Shown here one piece after another: positions 8,646-18,125 of a DNA stretch of 64,000 nt. The position numbers were made by a program, and so were the translations under genes. The stretch lies in contig NZ_JACJOU010000033.1 in assembly GCF_014695725.1 (NCBI RefSeq), forward strand, positions 434,001 to 498,000. The letters run 5' to 3'. The notes under the pieces were generated by a model. The model made no database searches, was not told where the DNA came from, and saw only the letters and a program-made list of their open reading frames with translations. This DNA comes from Microcoleus sp. FACHB-672 (GTDB lineage Bacteria > Cyanobacteriota > Cyanobacteriia > Cyanobacteriales > Oscillatoriaceae). Each line of letters opens with the position of its first letter. The stretch's first letter is position 1.

Positions 8646-8981
8646 TCACTGTAAGCCATAGAGGCTGAGAAAGAATAGCAAGCCAAGAGCCAGTCCGCCA
8701 AAAATCAGCAGATTTTTCTGGGTTGGAGTGAGTGTGTTGACGCCTAGCCCGTAACCAAGATTTTCCTTAAATCCAGAGGCGGTGCCGGCAGCGCCAATAT
8801 TGTAAAACTGCGAGGTTCGCACCCCACACACCGGGCAGCGCCAATCCGTCGGCAACTCTGTAAACGGCGTTCCGGGCGGAACCTGACGCCCATCGTCTCC
8901 CTTGGTCGGTTCGTAAACGTAGCCACAGGCTCGGCATTCGTATCTGTCTAACGTTTGGGAATCAATGGCTTCGGGACTCAT
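8646..8981 (-). CDS. rubA: Membrane-anchored rubredoxin
   Basis: 111 residues. The rubredoxin domain has the two CxxC iron ligand pairs: YECRACGYVY (residues 14-23) and WRCPVCGVRT (about 48-57). A linker and one C-terminal membrane span (LLIFGGLALGLLFFLSLYG) follow. In cyanobacteria and chloroplasts RubA is needed for photosystem II (and photosystem I) assembly. It is the first gene of the rubA–ycf48–psbEFLJ cluster, 103 bases before ycf48. Confidence 0.95.
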   Translation of the reverse strand: MSPEAIDSQTLDRYECRACGYVYEPTKGDDGRQVPPGTPFTELPTDWRCPVCGVRTSQFYNIGAAGTASGFKENLGYGLGVNTLTPTQKNLLIFGGLALGLLFFLSLYGLQ

Positions 8982-9336
8982 GGCTCAGGAAGAATAGAGG
9001 GTTGGGGGTTGAGAGAGTGACCGAGGCTCCAGTCCCCGCCACGTCTCCTCGCAGCATAACGATCGTTGATAGTAATAATATTAAAATGTCGCATAATTTT
9101 GTTAAAGATTGTCAACGAATCTGCTAAAAAATTAAGCTTTTGGCTGAATTGCTGAGCCAGCGGGCCTTACGGCGACCGCTATCTGAAAGGTTAGAAATAA
9201 AGCTTCTCAGACACAAGGCATTTGGCTGGGCGTGGTGCGGGGATTCGCATCCTGCCACCGCAACCCTTAGCCCTATATACTGTAATGTAAAGAAGTAGAA
9301 ACAAACGTACCTTCAGCGAAGCGGTCATTATTTATC
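8982..9336. other. Divergent promoter region between rubA and ndhC
   Basis: The two flanking genes are read away from each other, so the spacer must hold promoters for both. It contains AT-rich candidates (ATAATATTAAAAT near 9077) and a palindrome AACGATCGTT at 9058-9067. No gene is visible. Confidence 0.5.
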
Positions 9337-9699
9337 GTGTTTGTCCTCAGCGGCTATGAATATTTCCTGGGCTTTCTGCTAATTAGCAGCCTCGTACCCT
9401 TATTGGCGTTGACGGCTTCTGCATTGCTGCGGCCCAAAGGTCTTGGCCCAGAACGGCGTACCACTTACGAGTCCGGCATGGAACCCATTGGAGGAGCTTG
9501 GATTCAGTTCAACATCCGGTACTATATGTTTGCTTTGGTCTTCGTGATCTTTGATGTTGAAACTGTTTTCCTCTATCCGTGGGCTGTGGCGTTCCACCGG
9601 CTGGGGCTGTTGGCTTTTATTGAAGCCCTGATCTTTATTGCAATTCTGGTGATTGCACTCGTGTATGCGTGGCGCAAAGGAGCCTTAGAATGGTCATGA
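9337..9699 (+). CDS. ndhC: NAD(P)H-quinone oxidoreductase subunit 3
   Basis: 120 residues from a GTG. NdhC is a three-span membrane subunit of the NDH-1 complex, which drives respiratory and cyclic electron flow to plastoquinone and pumps protons. The conserved loop [20 protein letters not shown] between spans 1 and 2 is present, followed by [15 protein letters not shown]. First gene of ndhC–ndhK–ndhJ; its stop TGA overlaps the start of ndhK. Confidence 0.95.
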   Translation: MFVLSGYEYFLGFLLISSLVPLLALTASALLRPKGLGPERRTTYESGMEPIGGAWIQFNIRYYMFALVFVIFDVETVFLYPWAVAFHRLGLLAFIEALIFIAILVIALVYAWRKGALEWS

Positions 9700-10430
9700 A
9701 CACTAATGTTACATCGCCCAACACTTCAGGGGAATCGGGGCAACTGATTAACCCGGTAGGCCGGCCAGAGATCACAAAAGAACTCTCGGAGAATGTGATT
9801 CTGACGTCGGTTGATGACCTCTACAACTGGGCGCGACTGTCTAGCTTGTGGCCCCTGATGTATGGGACGGCTTGCTGCTTTATTGAGTTTGCCGGCATGA
9901 TTGGCAGCCGGTTTGACTTTGACCGTTTTGGTCTGGTGCCGCGTGCTAGTCCGCGCCAAGCCGATTTGATTATTACAGCTGGCACGATCACGATGAAATA
10001 CGCGCCGGCATTGGTTCGCTTGTACGAACAAATGCCGGAACCAAAATACGTGATTGCAATGGGTGCCTGTACGATTACCGGCGGGATGTTTAGTGCCGAT
10101 TCTCCCACCGCAGTGCGTGGAATCGATAAGCTGATGCCGGTGGATGTGTATATCCCTGGGTGTCCGCCGCGTCCGGAAGCGATCATGGATGCAATTATTA
10201 AGTTGCGTAAAAAGGTTTCTAATGATTCGCTACAGGAACGGGGCCGGTTACAGCAAAGCCACCGTTTCTACAGCAAGGCACACAATATGAAGCCGGTGCC
10301 CGAAATTTTAACCGGCAGCTATCTCGACTCCCCCACTCGCCAAGCACCGCCGAAGGAACTGACAGAAGCGATGGGGATGCCGGTGCCGCCAGCCCTTCAA
10401 TCTGCTAAGAAGGAGGAAAGTCGTGGCTGA
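9690..10430 (+). CDS. ndhK: NAD(P)H-quinone oxidoreductase subunit K
   Basis: About 246 residues from the ATG at 9690, which has AGGAG 8 bases upstream; a second ATG at 9696 overlaps the ndhC stop and is an alternative. The subunit carries the N2 4Fe-4S cluster: cysteines are seen in [22 protein letters not shown] and [11 protein letters not shown]. It sits in the connecting arm of NDH-1. It overlaps ndhC by 10 bases and ndhJ by 8 bases, the usual cyanobacterial operon. Confidence 0.95.
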   Translation: MVMNTNVTSPNTSGESGQLINPVGRPEITKELSENVILTSVDDLYNWARLSSLWPLMYGTACCFIEFAGMIGSRFDFDRFGLVPRASPRQADLIITAGTITMKYAPALVRLYEQMPEPKYVIAMGACTITGGMFSADSPTAVRGIDKLMPVDVYIPGCPPRPEAIMDAIIKLRKKVSNDSLQERGRLQQSHRFYSKAHNMKPVPEILTGSYLDSPTRQAPPKELTEAMGMPVPPALQSAKKEESRG

Positions 10431-10926
10431 AGAAGGAACGCAAATCGTTGAAGCCGGCAAGGTTTCTACGTGGCTGACACAAAATGAGTTTGCCCATGAA
10501 TCGCTGCCGGTAGATCATTCGGGTGTGGAGATTATCAAAGTTGAACGGGAGTTTTTAATTCCCCTAGCAACTGCCCTCTACGCTTACGGATTTAATTACC
10601 TGCAATGTCAAGGCGGTTATGATGCCGGTCCTGGTGAGGACTTGGTTAGTTTCTATCACTTAATTAAAGTAAGTGATAATGCTGATCGGCCTGAAGAAGT
10701 GCGGGTGAAGGTGTTCCTACCACGGGAAGATCCGAGAGTGCCTTCCCTGTTTTGGATCTGGAAGACGGTAGACTGGCAAGAGCGGGAAGCTTACGATATG
10801 TATGGCATCATTTATGAAGGACATCCGAATTTAAAACGGATTTTGATGCCGGAAGATTGGGTAGGTTGGCCGCTGCGTAAGGATTATGTCTCTCCAGACT
10901 TTTTTGAGTTGCAGGATGCCTATTAA
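10423..10926 (+). CDS. ndhJ: NAD(P)H-quinone oxidoreductase subunit J
   Basis: 167 residues from a GTG preceded by AAGGAGGAAAG. It is the 30-kDa-type subunit of the NDH-1 peripheral arm. The family block [20 protein letters not shown] and the adjacent [17 protein letters not shown] are intact near the C-terminus. Third gene of the operon; a probable terminator follows about 50 bases after the stop. Confidence 0.95.
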   Translation: MAEEGTQIVEAGKVSTWLTQNEFAHESLPVDHSGVEIIKVEREFLIPLATALYAYGFNYLQCQGGYDAGPGEDLVSFYHLIKVSDNADRPEEVRVKVFLPREDPRVPSLFWIWKTVDWQEREAYDMYGIIYEGHPNLKRILMPEDWVGWPLRKDYVSPDFFELQDAY

Positions 10927-10974
10927 GGTTTAGGGTAATTTCTCGCAACTTAGTTGTGTTGAATTTAAGTGCCG

Positions 10975-11010
10975 GCACTCTCTTCTTTTGAGAAGGGGGT
11001 GCTTATTTTA
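10975..11010 (+). terminator. Probable terminator of ndhCKJ
   Basis: Stem GCAC…CTTC/GAAG…GTGC with G·U pairs in the middle, followed by TTATTTTA, 48 bases after the ndhJ stop. Confidence 0.5.
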
Positions 11011-11178
11011 TGATTGATCTACTGAGTGCCGGCTGTTTAATGCTGAGCAATTAACGGGAGGAAGCAGATTTGAGATTTTTTAAGCGCAGATAAGTTAAGG
11101 GTTAGTGTTAGAGATATTGCGATTCTCTGTTGGGTACAGCAGTGAGAATCGCTATACCTGCAAATTCAACGTTCTAAA

Positions 11179-12024
11179 CTACCAATCTTTTGAAGGTTTG
11201 CGTTTATCATCATCCCAGTCCCAATCATCTTCTTGATTTTGTTTCTTGCTTCCTTCATCTTGCCTGGGTGCCGGCATACCTGAAGGTGCATTAATCACCC
11301 GGTAATCCGCATCATAAACAGATTCCGTTTTTCCCACCCCAGACTCAGCCGGCTCGCGATAGCCGATCGAATAAGTTGAGCCATAGCGGGAAACCGTTTT
11401 CGGTTCCTGGGGCACTTCATAAGTTGTGGGATCTCTGCCCAAATCGCGCTCATCATTACGAGGATCTGCTTGTCGCTCATTCTCCTCCCAATCCTCATAA
11501 AACTCGTCGTCATCCTCAGCCGGCTCCCTATAATCATCCCGCTCCTCAACACCGGCACGGCGATTAACCGGCTCGTCATAATCATCTCGCTCCTCAACAC
11601 CGGCACGGCGATCAACCACCTCCTCAGAAGTGCCGGCAGCCGGTGAAGCCGTTGATGTGCCCCAGTTATTCTGCAAAACTGTATTAGCTTGGGGAGCCGG
11701 TTCCGGTTGCCTGCGTGGCGGTGGTGGCACAGGTTCACGTGGCGTTTGAGGCATATAGTCACGCGGGATCTGGGGTAAAGGGATGTGCCGGCTCGTTAAC
11801 AATTCTCGCTCAAACAAATAATTTGACAGCTGATATAAAGCAGCAATCCCAAAGGATGTCAGTACACCTGCCGCCACAGCACCCAACATCAGCACAGAAA
11901 GTGGTAGCGCCAATGATTGCGTGCCTAAAAATACCACCGGCAGAACAGGCGACGCATTTTGCCAAGCAAAAATCCCTAGCCCTCCGAATACAACCATTAG
12001 CAGTAAAACGCGAAATTCACGCAT
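11179..12024 (-). CDS. LapA-like (DUF1049) membrane protein with charged repeat tail
   Basis: 281 residues. Two hydrophobic segments at the N-terminus (VLLLMVVFGGLGIFAWQN, residues 6-23, and LSVLMLGAVAAGVLTSFGIA, about 42-61) match the LapA/DUF1049 two-span arrangement. The remaining 200 residues are low-complexity, rich in Pro, Asp, Glu and Arg, and probably disordered. A tandem repeat RRAGVEERDDY occurs twice around residues 138-168, encoded by a duplicated 42-base unit. The function of such cyanobacterial tails is unknown; the membrane domain is only similar to the LPS-assembly protein LapA, so the biological role should not be copied across. Next gene on this strand is ubiX, 324 bases upstream. 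Confidence 0.7.
   Translation of the reverse strand: MREFRVLLLMVVFGGLGIFAWQNASPVLPVVFLGTQSLALPLSVLMLGAVAAGVLTSFGIAALYQLSNYLFERELLTSRHIPLPQIPRDYMPQTPREPVPPPPRRQPEPAPQANTVLQNNWGTSTASPAAGTSEEVVDRRAGVEERDDYDEPVNRRAGVEERDDYREPAEDDDEFYEDWEENERQADPRNDERDLGRDPTTYEVPQEPKTVSRYGSTYSIGYREPAESGVGKTESVYDADYRVINAPSGMPAPRQDEGSKKQNQEDDWDWDDDKRKPSKDW
11535..11620. repeat. Internal tandem repeat of about 42 bases
   Basis: Two copies of CTCCTCAACACCGGCACGGC with flanking bases, 42 bases apart, encode the repeated RRAGVEERDDY block in the LapA-like protein. Confidence 0.75.
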
Positions 12025-12348
12025 AATGAATCCTCCACAGTGTTGAGTATCTCGAAGAGTTTTTAGTCAAAAATATTAAACCCCTAGCAAAAATGTACCC
12101 CCTTATCTAAATGACCCACAAAATAGTCAGACTCATCTTTATTCATCTATGTATGGCTGCGGCACGCTGCGCTATCATCTGTGTTTAAAAAATCCTAAAA
12201 ACAATGATTGCAAGAAGCCTATATAGTATTGAAAATTACTCATTACAACAAACAAGCATCTAAGAGACAAAGAAGAAGGATGAAATTTCTAACTTCATAC
12301 CTTACGTTTGTACCGGCCCACACAAACACACCAGCCCGATTCACGCTT
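12025..12348. other. Spacer with dispersed-repeat fragment
   Basis: No gene. The segment around 12140-12220 resembles the dispersed spacer element seen again near 43246 and 48154 (ATCTGTGTTTA…TTGCAAGAAG). Confidence 0.4.
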
Positions 12349-12972
12349 CTAATGTCCCTCCCACCGGCTAATCGGGATGCAATCAATCTCAAACTGATCG
12401 AAAGCGCGAGCCACCACAAAATCAACCAAATCCTCAATCGTTTGCGGGTTATGATACCAAGCAGGAATCGCCGGCACAATTCTTACCCCCGCTTCCGCCA
12501 AAGCCGTCAAATTCCGCAAGTGAATCAAACTCAAAGGCGTCTCACGGGGCACTATCACCAGTTTACGTCCTTCCTTGAGCTGCACGTCAGCAGCCCGCTC
12601 TAAAAGATCCGAACTCAAACCGGCAGCCAACTTCGCCACGGTACTCATACTGCACGGCATCACGATCATCCCCAAAGTCCGAAACGAGCCGCTGGCAATA
12701 TTCGCGCCCACATCTTGCCAAGCATGACATCTCAGCTTGCCACCCGTCACATCCCCAGCTTGCTCACGCCAAAATAGCTCCTGTTGTGCCGGCTCAGCAG
12801 GCATCCGAATATTTTGCTCGGCTTGCCAAACCATATAAGTAGACTTAGAAGCCACCAGCTCAATTGCCCAGTCTGCTTCTAATAAAAACTTAATCGCTCG
12901 CACTGCATAAATCAGTCCAGATGCCCCTGAAATACCCAAAATCAGGGGGCGTGTCTTCTTATCTTGTGTCAT
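12349..12972 (-). CDS. ubiX: Flavin prenyltransferase
   Basis: 207 residues. UbiX joins a dimethylallyl group to FMN to make the prenylated FMN cofactor used by UbiD-type decarboxylases (ubiquinone/plastoquinone-related and aromatic acid pathways). Flavoprotein motifs seen: LILGISGASGLIYAVRAIKF (residues 10-29), a SGSFRTLGMIVMPCSMSTVA block, and LVIVPRETPLSLIHLRNLTA. Length is typical. It lies 82 bases after the RNase R-like gene on the same strand, with a hairpin between them. Confidence 0.93.
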   Translation of the reverse strand: MTQDKKTRPLILGISGASGLIYAVRAIKFLLEADWAIELVASKSTYMVWQAEQNIRMPAEPAQQELFWREQAGDVTGGKLRCHAWQDVGANIASGSFRTLGMIVMPCSMSTVAKLAAGLSSDLLERAADVQLKEGRKLVIVPRETPLSLIHLRNLTALAEAGVRIVPAIPAWYHNPQTIEDLVDFVVARAFDQFEIDCIPISRWEGH

Positions 12973-12999
12973 CAGTTAATTGCTAATAAAGAATTGGCT

Positions 13000-13042
13000 G
13001 CCGGGATAGAGTATAAAGAATTCTTTATCCCCTTATCCCGGC
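13000..13042 (-). terminator. Hairpin between RNase R-like gene and ubiX
   Basis: Outer arms GCCGGGATA/TATCCCGGC (9 bp) around an inner palindrome ATAAAGAATTCTTTAT. No strong T-run, so it may act as a processing or pausing hairpin rather than a full terminator. Confidence 0.5.
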
Positions 13043-13054
13043 TCTCATTCTTCA

Positions 13055-15406
13055 TTAACGATCAACCTCCAGATAAGGGTTGTAAGTGGAACGCTCAGGC
13101 TCCTCGTCATCTCCATTTGTGGCTTCACTGCCGCCACCAACCGCAACCAAGTCTATTTGTTGCCGGTAGTAATCCACACTCTTGACTTGAACTTCCACGC
13201 GATCGCCGAGCCGGTATTGCTTGCGGTTCTTGCGTCCCACCAAGGTTTGCTGGCGAGAACGGTATTCATACCAGTCATCTTTCAAAGAAGAGACATGAAC
13301 CAATCCTTCCACCAGCAATTCTTCAATTTCCACAAAGAAGCCGTAAGACTGAACGCCGGTGATCAGTCCGGGAAATGTTTCGCCGGTGCGCTCTTTCATT
13401 GCACCGGCTTTCTTTAACCCTGCCAGATCCTCCTCAGCTTCTTGGGAGACTTTTTCTCGATCACCCAGATGTCCCACGATGGTAGACAGCTGTTCTTCGA
13501 GTTCGTGTTGCACTTCTGGGGGCAAGACGTTCCAATTAATTTGGCCTTTAGCGCTACTGTGACGCAAATTCACGCTTTCTTTGACACGAGTGGTGCGGCG
13601 ATCGCGCCCGTGTTCAAACACAGCGTGGAGGATGCGCTGCACCAGCAAATCTGCATAACGCTGCACCGGCGAAGTGCAGTGGGTGTATCCGCTGTCTAGG
13701 GATAGGCCAAAGTGCGACCCTGGCGTGGTGCTATAAGTAGCCGGTTTCAAGGTTTCCTGCAGGAGGTAAGTCAGCACTCGTTCGGCAGTGGAGCCGGCAA
13801 ACTGTCGGGTAAAGCCTTGATAATCTTGAGGGCGGACATCTTCCTCATTTTCCAGCTGCAAGTTCATCCCCAGATTGTCAGCCAGTTTAATTAACTCTTG
13901 AACATCATCGAAATCGGGCTTTGGCTGTACCCGATAAATTCCCGGCACCATCAGCGCCTGTAAATGGCCGGCTACGATTTGGTTCGCCAGAAGTATCAAT
14001 TCTGTCACCATTGCACCGGCACTGAGGCGAGGTGAGGCAACAATTACCCCTAGCAACCCTTCATCATCAAAGGGAAATTGACCTACACCGTACTGAGTTG
14101 CCGGCAGATTTAGTTCAATCGCGCCCCGTTGCTGCCCCTGTTGCTTGACTGCGCGGGAGAGCGCTAACATTTGGTCGAGGACTGGACTGAGCGCCGAGTC
14201 TTCATTGCGATCCAAAATTTCTTGAGCTTGCTGGGGACTGAGCTGATAGTCAACTTGAATGACGCTAGGTTGAATTTCAAATTCCAGCACTTCGCCTTGA
14301 GCATTCACGGTGATCAGCACCGAGATGGCAAGCCGTTCTTCTTCGGGTAACAGAGAACAGCGATTTTCTGCCAAAATTTCGGGCAACATTGGGATTGCCG
14401 TTTCTCCCAAAAACACGGCGATGCCACGCTTGCGGGCTTCCCGGTCGAGGGGCGAGTCTGGTGGGACATGATAACCCACATCAGCGATATGAACGCCCAG
14501 CCTCCACTGCCCATCTTCGAGTGTTTCCAAGGAGAAGGCGTGTTCTACAGGAGACGCGCCGGTGCTTAAGCCTTCTTCTGAAGTTTCTGGTTCTTCTTGC
14601 TCACGTTGTGGGGATTCAGCCTTAAAAGTGAGAGTCAGCAGCTTACGCAAATCCAGCCGGTTTTTCAAGTCGGCTTTTCGCAGCTGTTTGGGCAAGGCTT
14701 TAGCCGCCTTCATCACAGTTTCGCTAAAAGAACGGGGCAGATCGTGCTTGCAGCAAACAATGTCTAGGTCGTTAGCATCTTCGGCATCGCTCCCGAGAAT
14801 CTGAGCGACGCGCCCCACCGGCGGATAGGAACCGAGAGGATAGCGCAGAACTTCGACATGGACGAGGTAATCAATGGCTTCTTCTAGCTCCATGCCATTT
14901 GAGTTAACTTCGAGTTCAAACAATAGCCGGTCGTCTAAGGGAACGGCTTTGTATGCGGCGAGGCCGGTTTGGTTCTTGGCTTGTTTCAATCGCGCTAAGA
15001 CGCTGGGGTTTGCTCGTTCGAGAACTAACCGCACTTCCCCTTCTGGACTGCGCCGGCGGCTGCCTTCTTTGATGATTTTGACCAGCACTCGATCGCCATT
15101 CCAAGCGGAACTGAGATGGCATTCCCGGATATAAATATCTTCTGACCCTTCCGCATCTTGAATGGCAAAACAAAACCCTTTGCTAGAGCAACGAAGTTTG
15201 GCTTCTACGACACCTTCTTCAACTACCCGGCGATACTTGCCGCGATCTTTGACTAAAATGCCTATTTTCTCTAAAGCGTCTAGGACAATTTGGAATTTAC
15301 GCAGACTTGTCTTGTCCTGGCAACCCAGTTTCTTCTCCAAGACTTTAGGCGCGACCAATTTATCATCCGTAAAGTTTGCCAGTAGTGTAGCGATTGAAAA
15401 TTCCAT
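13055..15406 (-). CDS. RNase II/R family protein (Zam/VacB-like) lacking the usual catalytic aspartates
   Basis: 783 residues: N-terminal winged-helix-like region (1-60), cold-shock-like segment (60-130), RNB domain (about 240-600) and a C-terminal S1 domain (LITGVQSYGFFVEIEELLVE). The family degrades RNA 3' to 5' with a cluster of aspartates in a TID…DxDDA block. Here the matching place reads LLTLTFKAESPQ (residues 257-268), a Glu/Ser-rich insert, and then PVEHAFSLETLEDG (286-299); the next block GVHIADVGYHVPPDSPLD (305-321) is conserved. The expected aspartates are therefore absent. Two RNB proteins are usual in cyanobacteria; this N-terminus (MEFSIATLLANFTDDKL) fits the Zam type as I remember it, one that was named for acetazolamide resistance. 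The fold call is firm; nuclease activity is doubtful. Confidence 0.85.
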   Translation of the reverse strand: MEFSIATLLANFTDDKLVAPKVLEKKLGCQDKTSLRKFQIVLDALEKIGILVKDRGKYRRVVEEGVVEAKLRCSSKGFCFAIQDAEGSEDIYIRECHLSSAWNGDRVLVKIIKEGSRRRSPEGEVRLVLERANPSVLARLKQAKNQTGLAAYKAVPLDDRLLFELEVNSNGMELEEAIDYLVHVEVLRYPLGSYPPVGRVAQILGSDAEDANDLDIVCCKHDLPRSFSETVMKAAKALPKQLRKADLKNRLDLRKLLTLTFKAESPQREQEEPETSEEGLSTGASPVEHAFSLETLEDGQWRLGVHIADVGYHVPPDSPLDREARKRGIAVFLGETAIPMLPEILAENRCSLLPEEERLAISVLITVNAQGEVLEFEIQPSVIQVDYQLSPQQAQEILDRNEDSALSPVLDQMLALSRAVKQQGQQRGAIELNLPATQYGVGQFPFDDEGLLGVIVASPRLSAGAMVTELILLANQIVAGHLQALMVPGIYRVQPKPDFDDVQELIKLADNLGMNLQLENEEDVRPQDYQGFTRQFAGSTAERVLTYLLQETLKPATYSTTPGSHFGLSLDSGYTHCTSPVQRYADLLVQRILHAVFEHGRDRRTTRVKESVNLRHSSAKGQINWNVLPPEVQHELEEQLSTIVGHLGDREKVSQEAEEDLAGLKKAGAMKERTGETFPGLITGVQSYGFFVEIEELLVEGLVHVSSLKDDWYEYRSRQQTLVGRKNRKQYRLGDRVEVQVKSVDYYRQQIDLVAVGGGSEATNGDDEEPERSTYNPYLEVDR

Positions 15407-16454
15407 GCAGCGCTCAATCCTTGTGGTCTCTATTCGATTCTCTCCCCGGCACTATCACTCCACGCGGCGGTAGCTATTAGCCTTGGATGCCCGGATTTGG
15501 AAATTTGGATTTTAGATTCAATGCGCTACGCGAACGTCAATCTAAAATCTACTATCGTCTGTCCGCACCTTTTCCAAGCTTCACTCCCCCTTTCCTCGCG
15601 AACGACTTTTAAGGAAGTGTTCGCGCCGAGAACGCTGGAAGCAAGCAATCCGATGGCGGAACCTCTCAGTTGCGCTTAACGCAGCTGTTTGGGCATCAGG
15701 GTGACATCGTCAGGCACCTCCGACTTTGAATAAACCCATTTTTCTCGCCCCCGCCATGTTTTAGAACACAGTGATGCAACCAAGGGTCAGGAGCTTGAGC
15801 CGGCTTTGAGCGAGTGTCGGAGGTGCTTGAATACCGTGTACTCTTGCACTCTCGTTTTCTTACACGCTGCGGCGCTTCTGTTTTAGCAACCGCTTTGCAG
15901 CGACCCCGCTCTAGCTTTAGGGTATATACAGGTCGGATGGAGCGGCGCAATGCCGCGCAGATGTAGTCTTTTAACTATTTTAGTTTTAGCGGGTGCTTTT
16001 GGTACATCGGTTTTTTTGCACACTATCCTAAAGTTAGGGATTGAGGGCAAATCATCCGTAAAGTGTGTTTAGGAAGGGCTGTCGTGTTTGCCGGCGGGGT
16101 ATACAGGTTTTTAATCAGCGGGTGTTAGAGAAAGGCACGAGAGCATTGCTAGGGCGAGAGGGAAAGAAGAAATTTCTGCCCTTGATTTTTTTGATTGACT
16201 CAATCGGGATGTTTTCCATCCGGATAGATAGCGTTCTTGGGGAGGATTTCTAAGTTAAATGCTTATTAATTTAGGAATTATTTTATTTTGCCTGCAACCT
16301 GGCTCCTTTAAGATTGTGCAAAAAGGTTTCAACGCTTCAGTGAGTTTATTTTGGGATGCCCTGATTTGAAAGTGAATACCCAATTTAATAAGTAAAGTCT
16401 AAAATTTAAAATAGCGCTATCTTCTGGACTTCTAATGTTATTGATGGGAATGCT
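15407..16454. other. 1-kb spacer without a supported gene
   Basis: No protein or RNA gene could be supported. It holds a TTTTAGATT/AATCTAAAA inverted repeat around a GCGCTACGCGAACG core near 15510-15550, a long-loop inverted repeat at 15714-15826, and AT-rich sequence before the gene at 16455. Short frames at 15497 and 16065 lack family similarity and ribosome binding sites. Confidence 0.5.
15714..15826. repeat. Perfect 11-bp inverted repeat with 91-base loop
   Basis: GCACCTCCGAC at 15714-15724 and its exact complement at 15816-15826. It could close a stem of a non-coding RNA or be the ends of a decayed small element. Confidence 0.5.
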
Positions 16455-17258
16455 ATGTTTTCTCAATTTTTCGCTCGTTATCCAGCCGGCGGTTTAATTT
16501 CTGAGTTACTGACGATTGATCACGGCAAATATGTTGTCCGTGCTTTGGTTGTTGTGGAAGGCGTGACGCTGTCTTCCGGGTTGGCGGCGGCAGAAACTGT
16601 GGAAGTGGCGGAAGATCGAGCTAAAACCCGTGCTTTGAATGTTTTGGGAATTGAAGTGGGAACGCCACAGCCGGCACAGACGAATTCTGTTTCGCCTCAA
16701 CCGACTGCAACTTCACCTTTACCGGCACCTTTGACAACGAATTTTCAATCGCAAAAAGGGTTTTCGCCAGATCCTTTGGTGCCGGCTCACTCAGATACAG
16801 CTTTTTCCAGAACCTCTCCCCCGCTAACAACGCCGGCTCGTCCTTCTGTTTCTCCCAGTTCCCCTGCGCCGGCTTCGGATGAGTGGTTATCTGATTTCAA
16901 TGGCAATGGGGAAGAGCCGGATGTTATGCCGGCACCGACGTCATCGTTTAATTTCCCAGAAGTTGAGCCGACTTCCGGTGAGCCTCTATTGAGCGGTTCA
17001 CAGTTTCACCGTGAGGGTATTGGGAAGCCGGTGCCTGCTGCGCCTGAAACTGGGAGTGCCGGTGTTGATAAGAAGAAGGATTTATCAAATGAGATTGCCA
17101 AAATTAAAGTTGAACTAGAGCGTTTGCACTGGAGTCCTGAGCAGGGAAAAAATCATTTAACTCAAACTTATGGCAAGTTATCTAGCAAACTGCTAACTGA
17201 TGAGGAATTGCTTGATTTCTTGCACTATTTAGAATCTCTGCCGGCACCGACTAAGTAA
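16455..17258 (+). CDS. Conserved cyanobacterial protein of unknown function
   Basis: 267 residues. The N-terminal 65 residues form a compact alpha/beta pattern with HGKYVVRALVVVEGVTLSSG followed by a helix AEDRAKTRALNVLGI; this is loosely like the strand–helix core of Rad52-type annealing proteins, but the likeness is too short to name a function. A long Pro/Ser/Thr/Ala-rich, probably disordered middle (70-200) is followed by a helical C-terminal block (about 215-265) with LERLHWSPEQGKNHLTQTYG. The coding signal is good (low stop density, GCCGGC-rich codons). A hairpin follows the stop. Confidence 0.65.
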   Translation: MFSQFFARYPAGGLISELLTIDHGKYVVRALVVVEGVTLSSGLAAAETVEVAEDRAKTRALNVLGIEVGTPQPAQTNSVSPQPTATSPLPAPLTTNFQSQKGFSPDPLVPAHSDTAFSRTSPPLTTPARPSVSPSSPAPASDEWLSDFNGNGEEPDVMPAPTSSFNFPEVEPTSGEPLLSGSQFHREGIGKPVPAAPETGSAGVDKKKDLSNEIAKIKVELERLHWSPEQGKNHLTQTYGKLSSKLLTDEELLDFLHYLESLPAPTK

Positions 17259-17269
17259 AAAAGGTGAAC

Positions 17270-17313
17270 GGTGATAGTCAGGACATGAATCATATCATGC
17301 GCTAACTATCACC
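17270..17313 (+). terminator. Hairpin after the 267-residue gene
   Basis: Perfect 9-bp arms GGTGATAGT/ACTATCACC, 12 bases after the stop, with an inner ATGAATCATATCAT region. There is no clear T-run. It lies between convergent genes and may serve both. Confidence 0.5.
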
Positions 17314-17346
17314 CTTCAATTCCCGCTAAATCGGGTTTCAATTTTC

Positions 17347-17952
17347 TTAGCCGACTGCAACTGGACGAGTTGCAGAGGGACGACGATCAATCACTTGATC
17401 GATGAGACCATATTGCCTGGATTCTTCGGGGGACATGAAGAAATCCCGTTCGGTATCTTCTGCAATTTTCTCTATGGGTTGGCCGGTGTGGGCGGCTAGA
17501 TGCTCATTCAGTCGCCGTTTGTGGTATAATATTTCCTTGGCTTGAATTTCGATATCCGTTGCTTGCCCCTGAGCGCCACCGAGGGGTTGGTGAATCATAA
17601 TCCGAGAATGGGGCAGACTCATCCGCTTACCCTTTGTGCCGGCACTGAGCAAGAAGGCTCCCATACTGGCAGCTAGGCCGACGCAAATCGTAGACACATC
17701 CGAGCGAATGTGGTTCATGGTGTCAAAAATACCCATGCCGGCTGTCACCGAACCGCCTGGAGAGTTGATGTAGAGGTAAATATCCTTGTCCGGATCTTCA
17801 GCTTCTAGAAAAAGCAGTTGAGCAACAATCAAGTTTGCCAAGTCGGAATCAATTTGCGATCCGAGAAAGATGATGCGCTCACGCAGGAGTCGCGAATAGA
17901 TGTCGAAAGCGCGTTCGCCACGACCTGACTGTTCGATAACGATAGGAATCAT
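17347..17952 (-). CDS. clpP: ATP-dependent Clp protease proteolytic subunit
   Basis: 201 residues from the ATG at 17952; a TTG 21 bases upstream would add seven residues but is less likely. ClpP subunits form the barrel that degrades unfolded proteins handed over by ClpC or ClpX. The catalytic serine is in GLAASMGAF (S96), the histidine in [11 protein letters not shown] (H121) and the aspartate in [11 protein letters not shown] (near residue 170). The gene is complete and canonical. Cyanobacteria carry several clpP genes and the inactive ClpR, so which paralogue this is cannot be decided here. Confidence 0.95.
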   Translation of the reverse strand: MIPIVIEQSGRGERAFDIYSRLLRERIIFLGSQIDSDLANLIVAQLLFLEAEDPDKDIYLYINSPGGSVTAGMGIFDTMNHIRSDVSTICVGLAASMGAFLLSAGTKGKRMSLPHSRIMIHQPLGGAQGQATDIEIQAKEILYHKRRLNEHLAAHTGQPIEKIAEDTERDFFMSPEESRQYGLIDQVIDRRPSATRPVAVG

Positions 17953-18125
17953 GGAGCCTGCCTGTTGACGCAATTTATCTTAGTTATAACCAATTGTAGG
18001 TTTAATCTGCCGGTGGTTGCAGCAAGAGGGAGGTAGGGGTTCCTCCCTAAAAGGAGTGCGTCTAGAAGCCAGCCGGTGATCAGGGGTGTTTGGCTGTACC
18101 CTTTACCCTGCTGCGAAGCATTCAC

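Noticed and set aside
16065-16253. 62-codon frame in the 1-kb spacer before 16455
   Set aside because: No ribosome binding site or family similarity; AT-rich chance frame.
16455-16650. Naming the 267-residue gene as a Rad52-type annealing protein
   Set aside because: The likeness is limited to a short strand–helix pattern; not enough to assign function.
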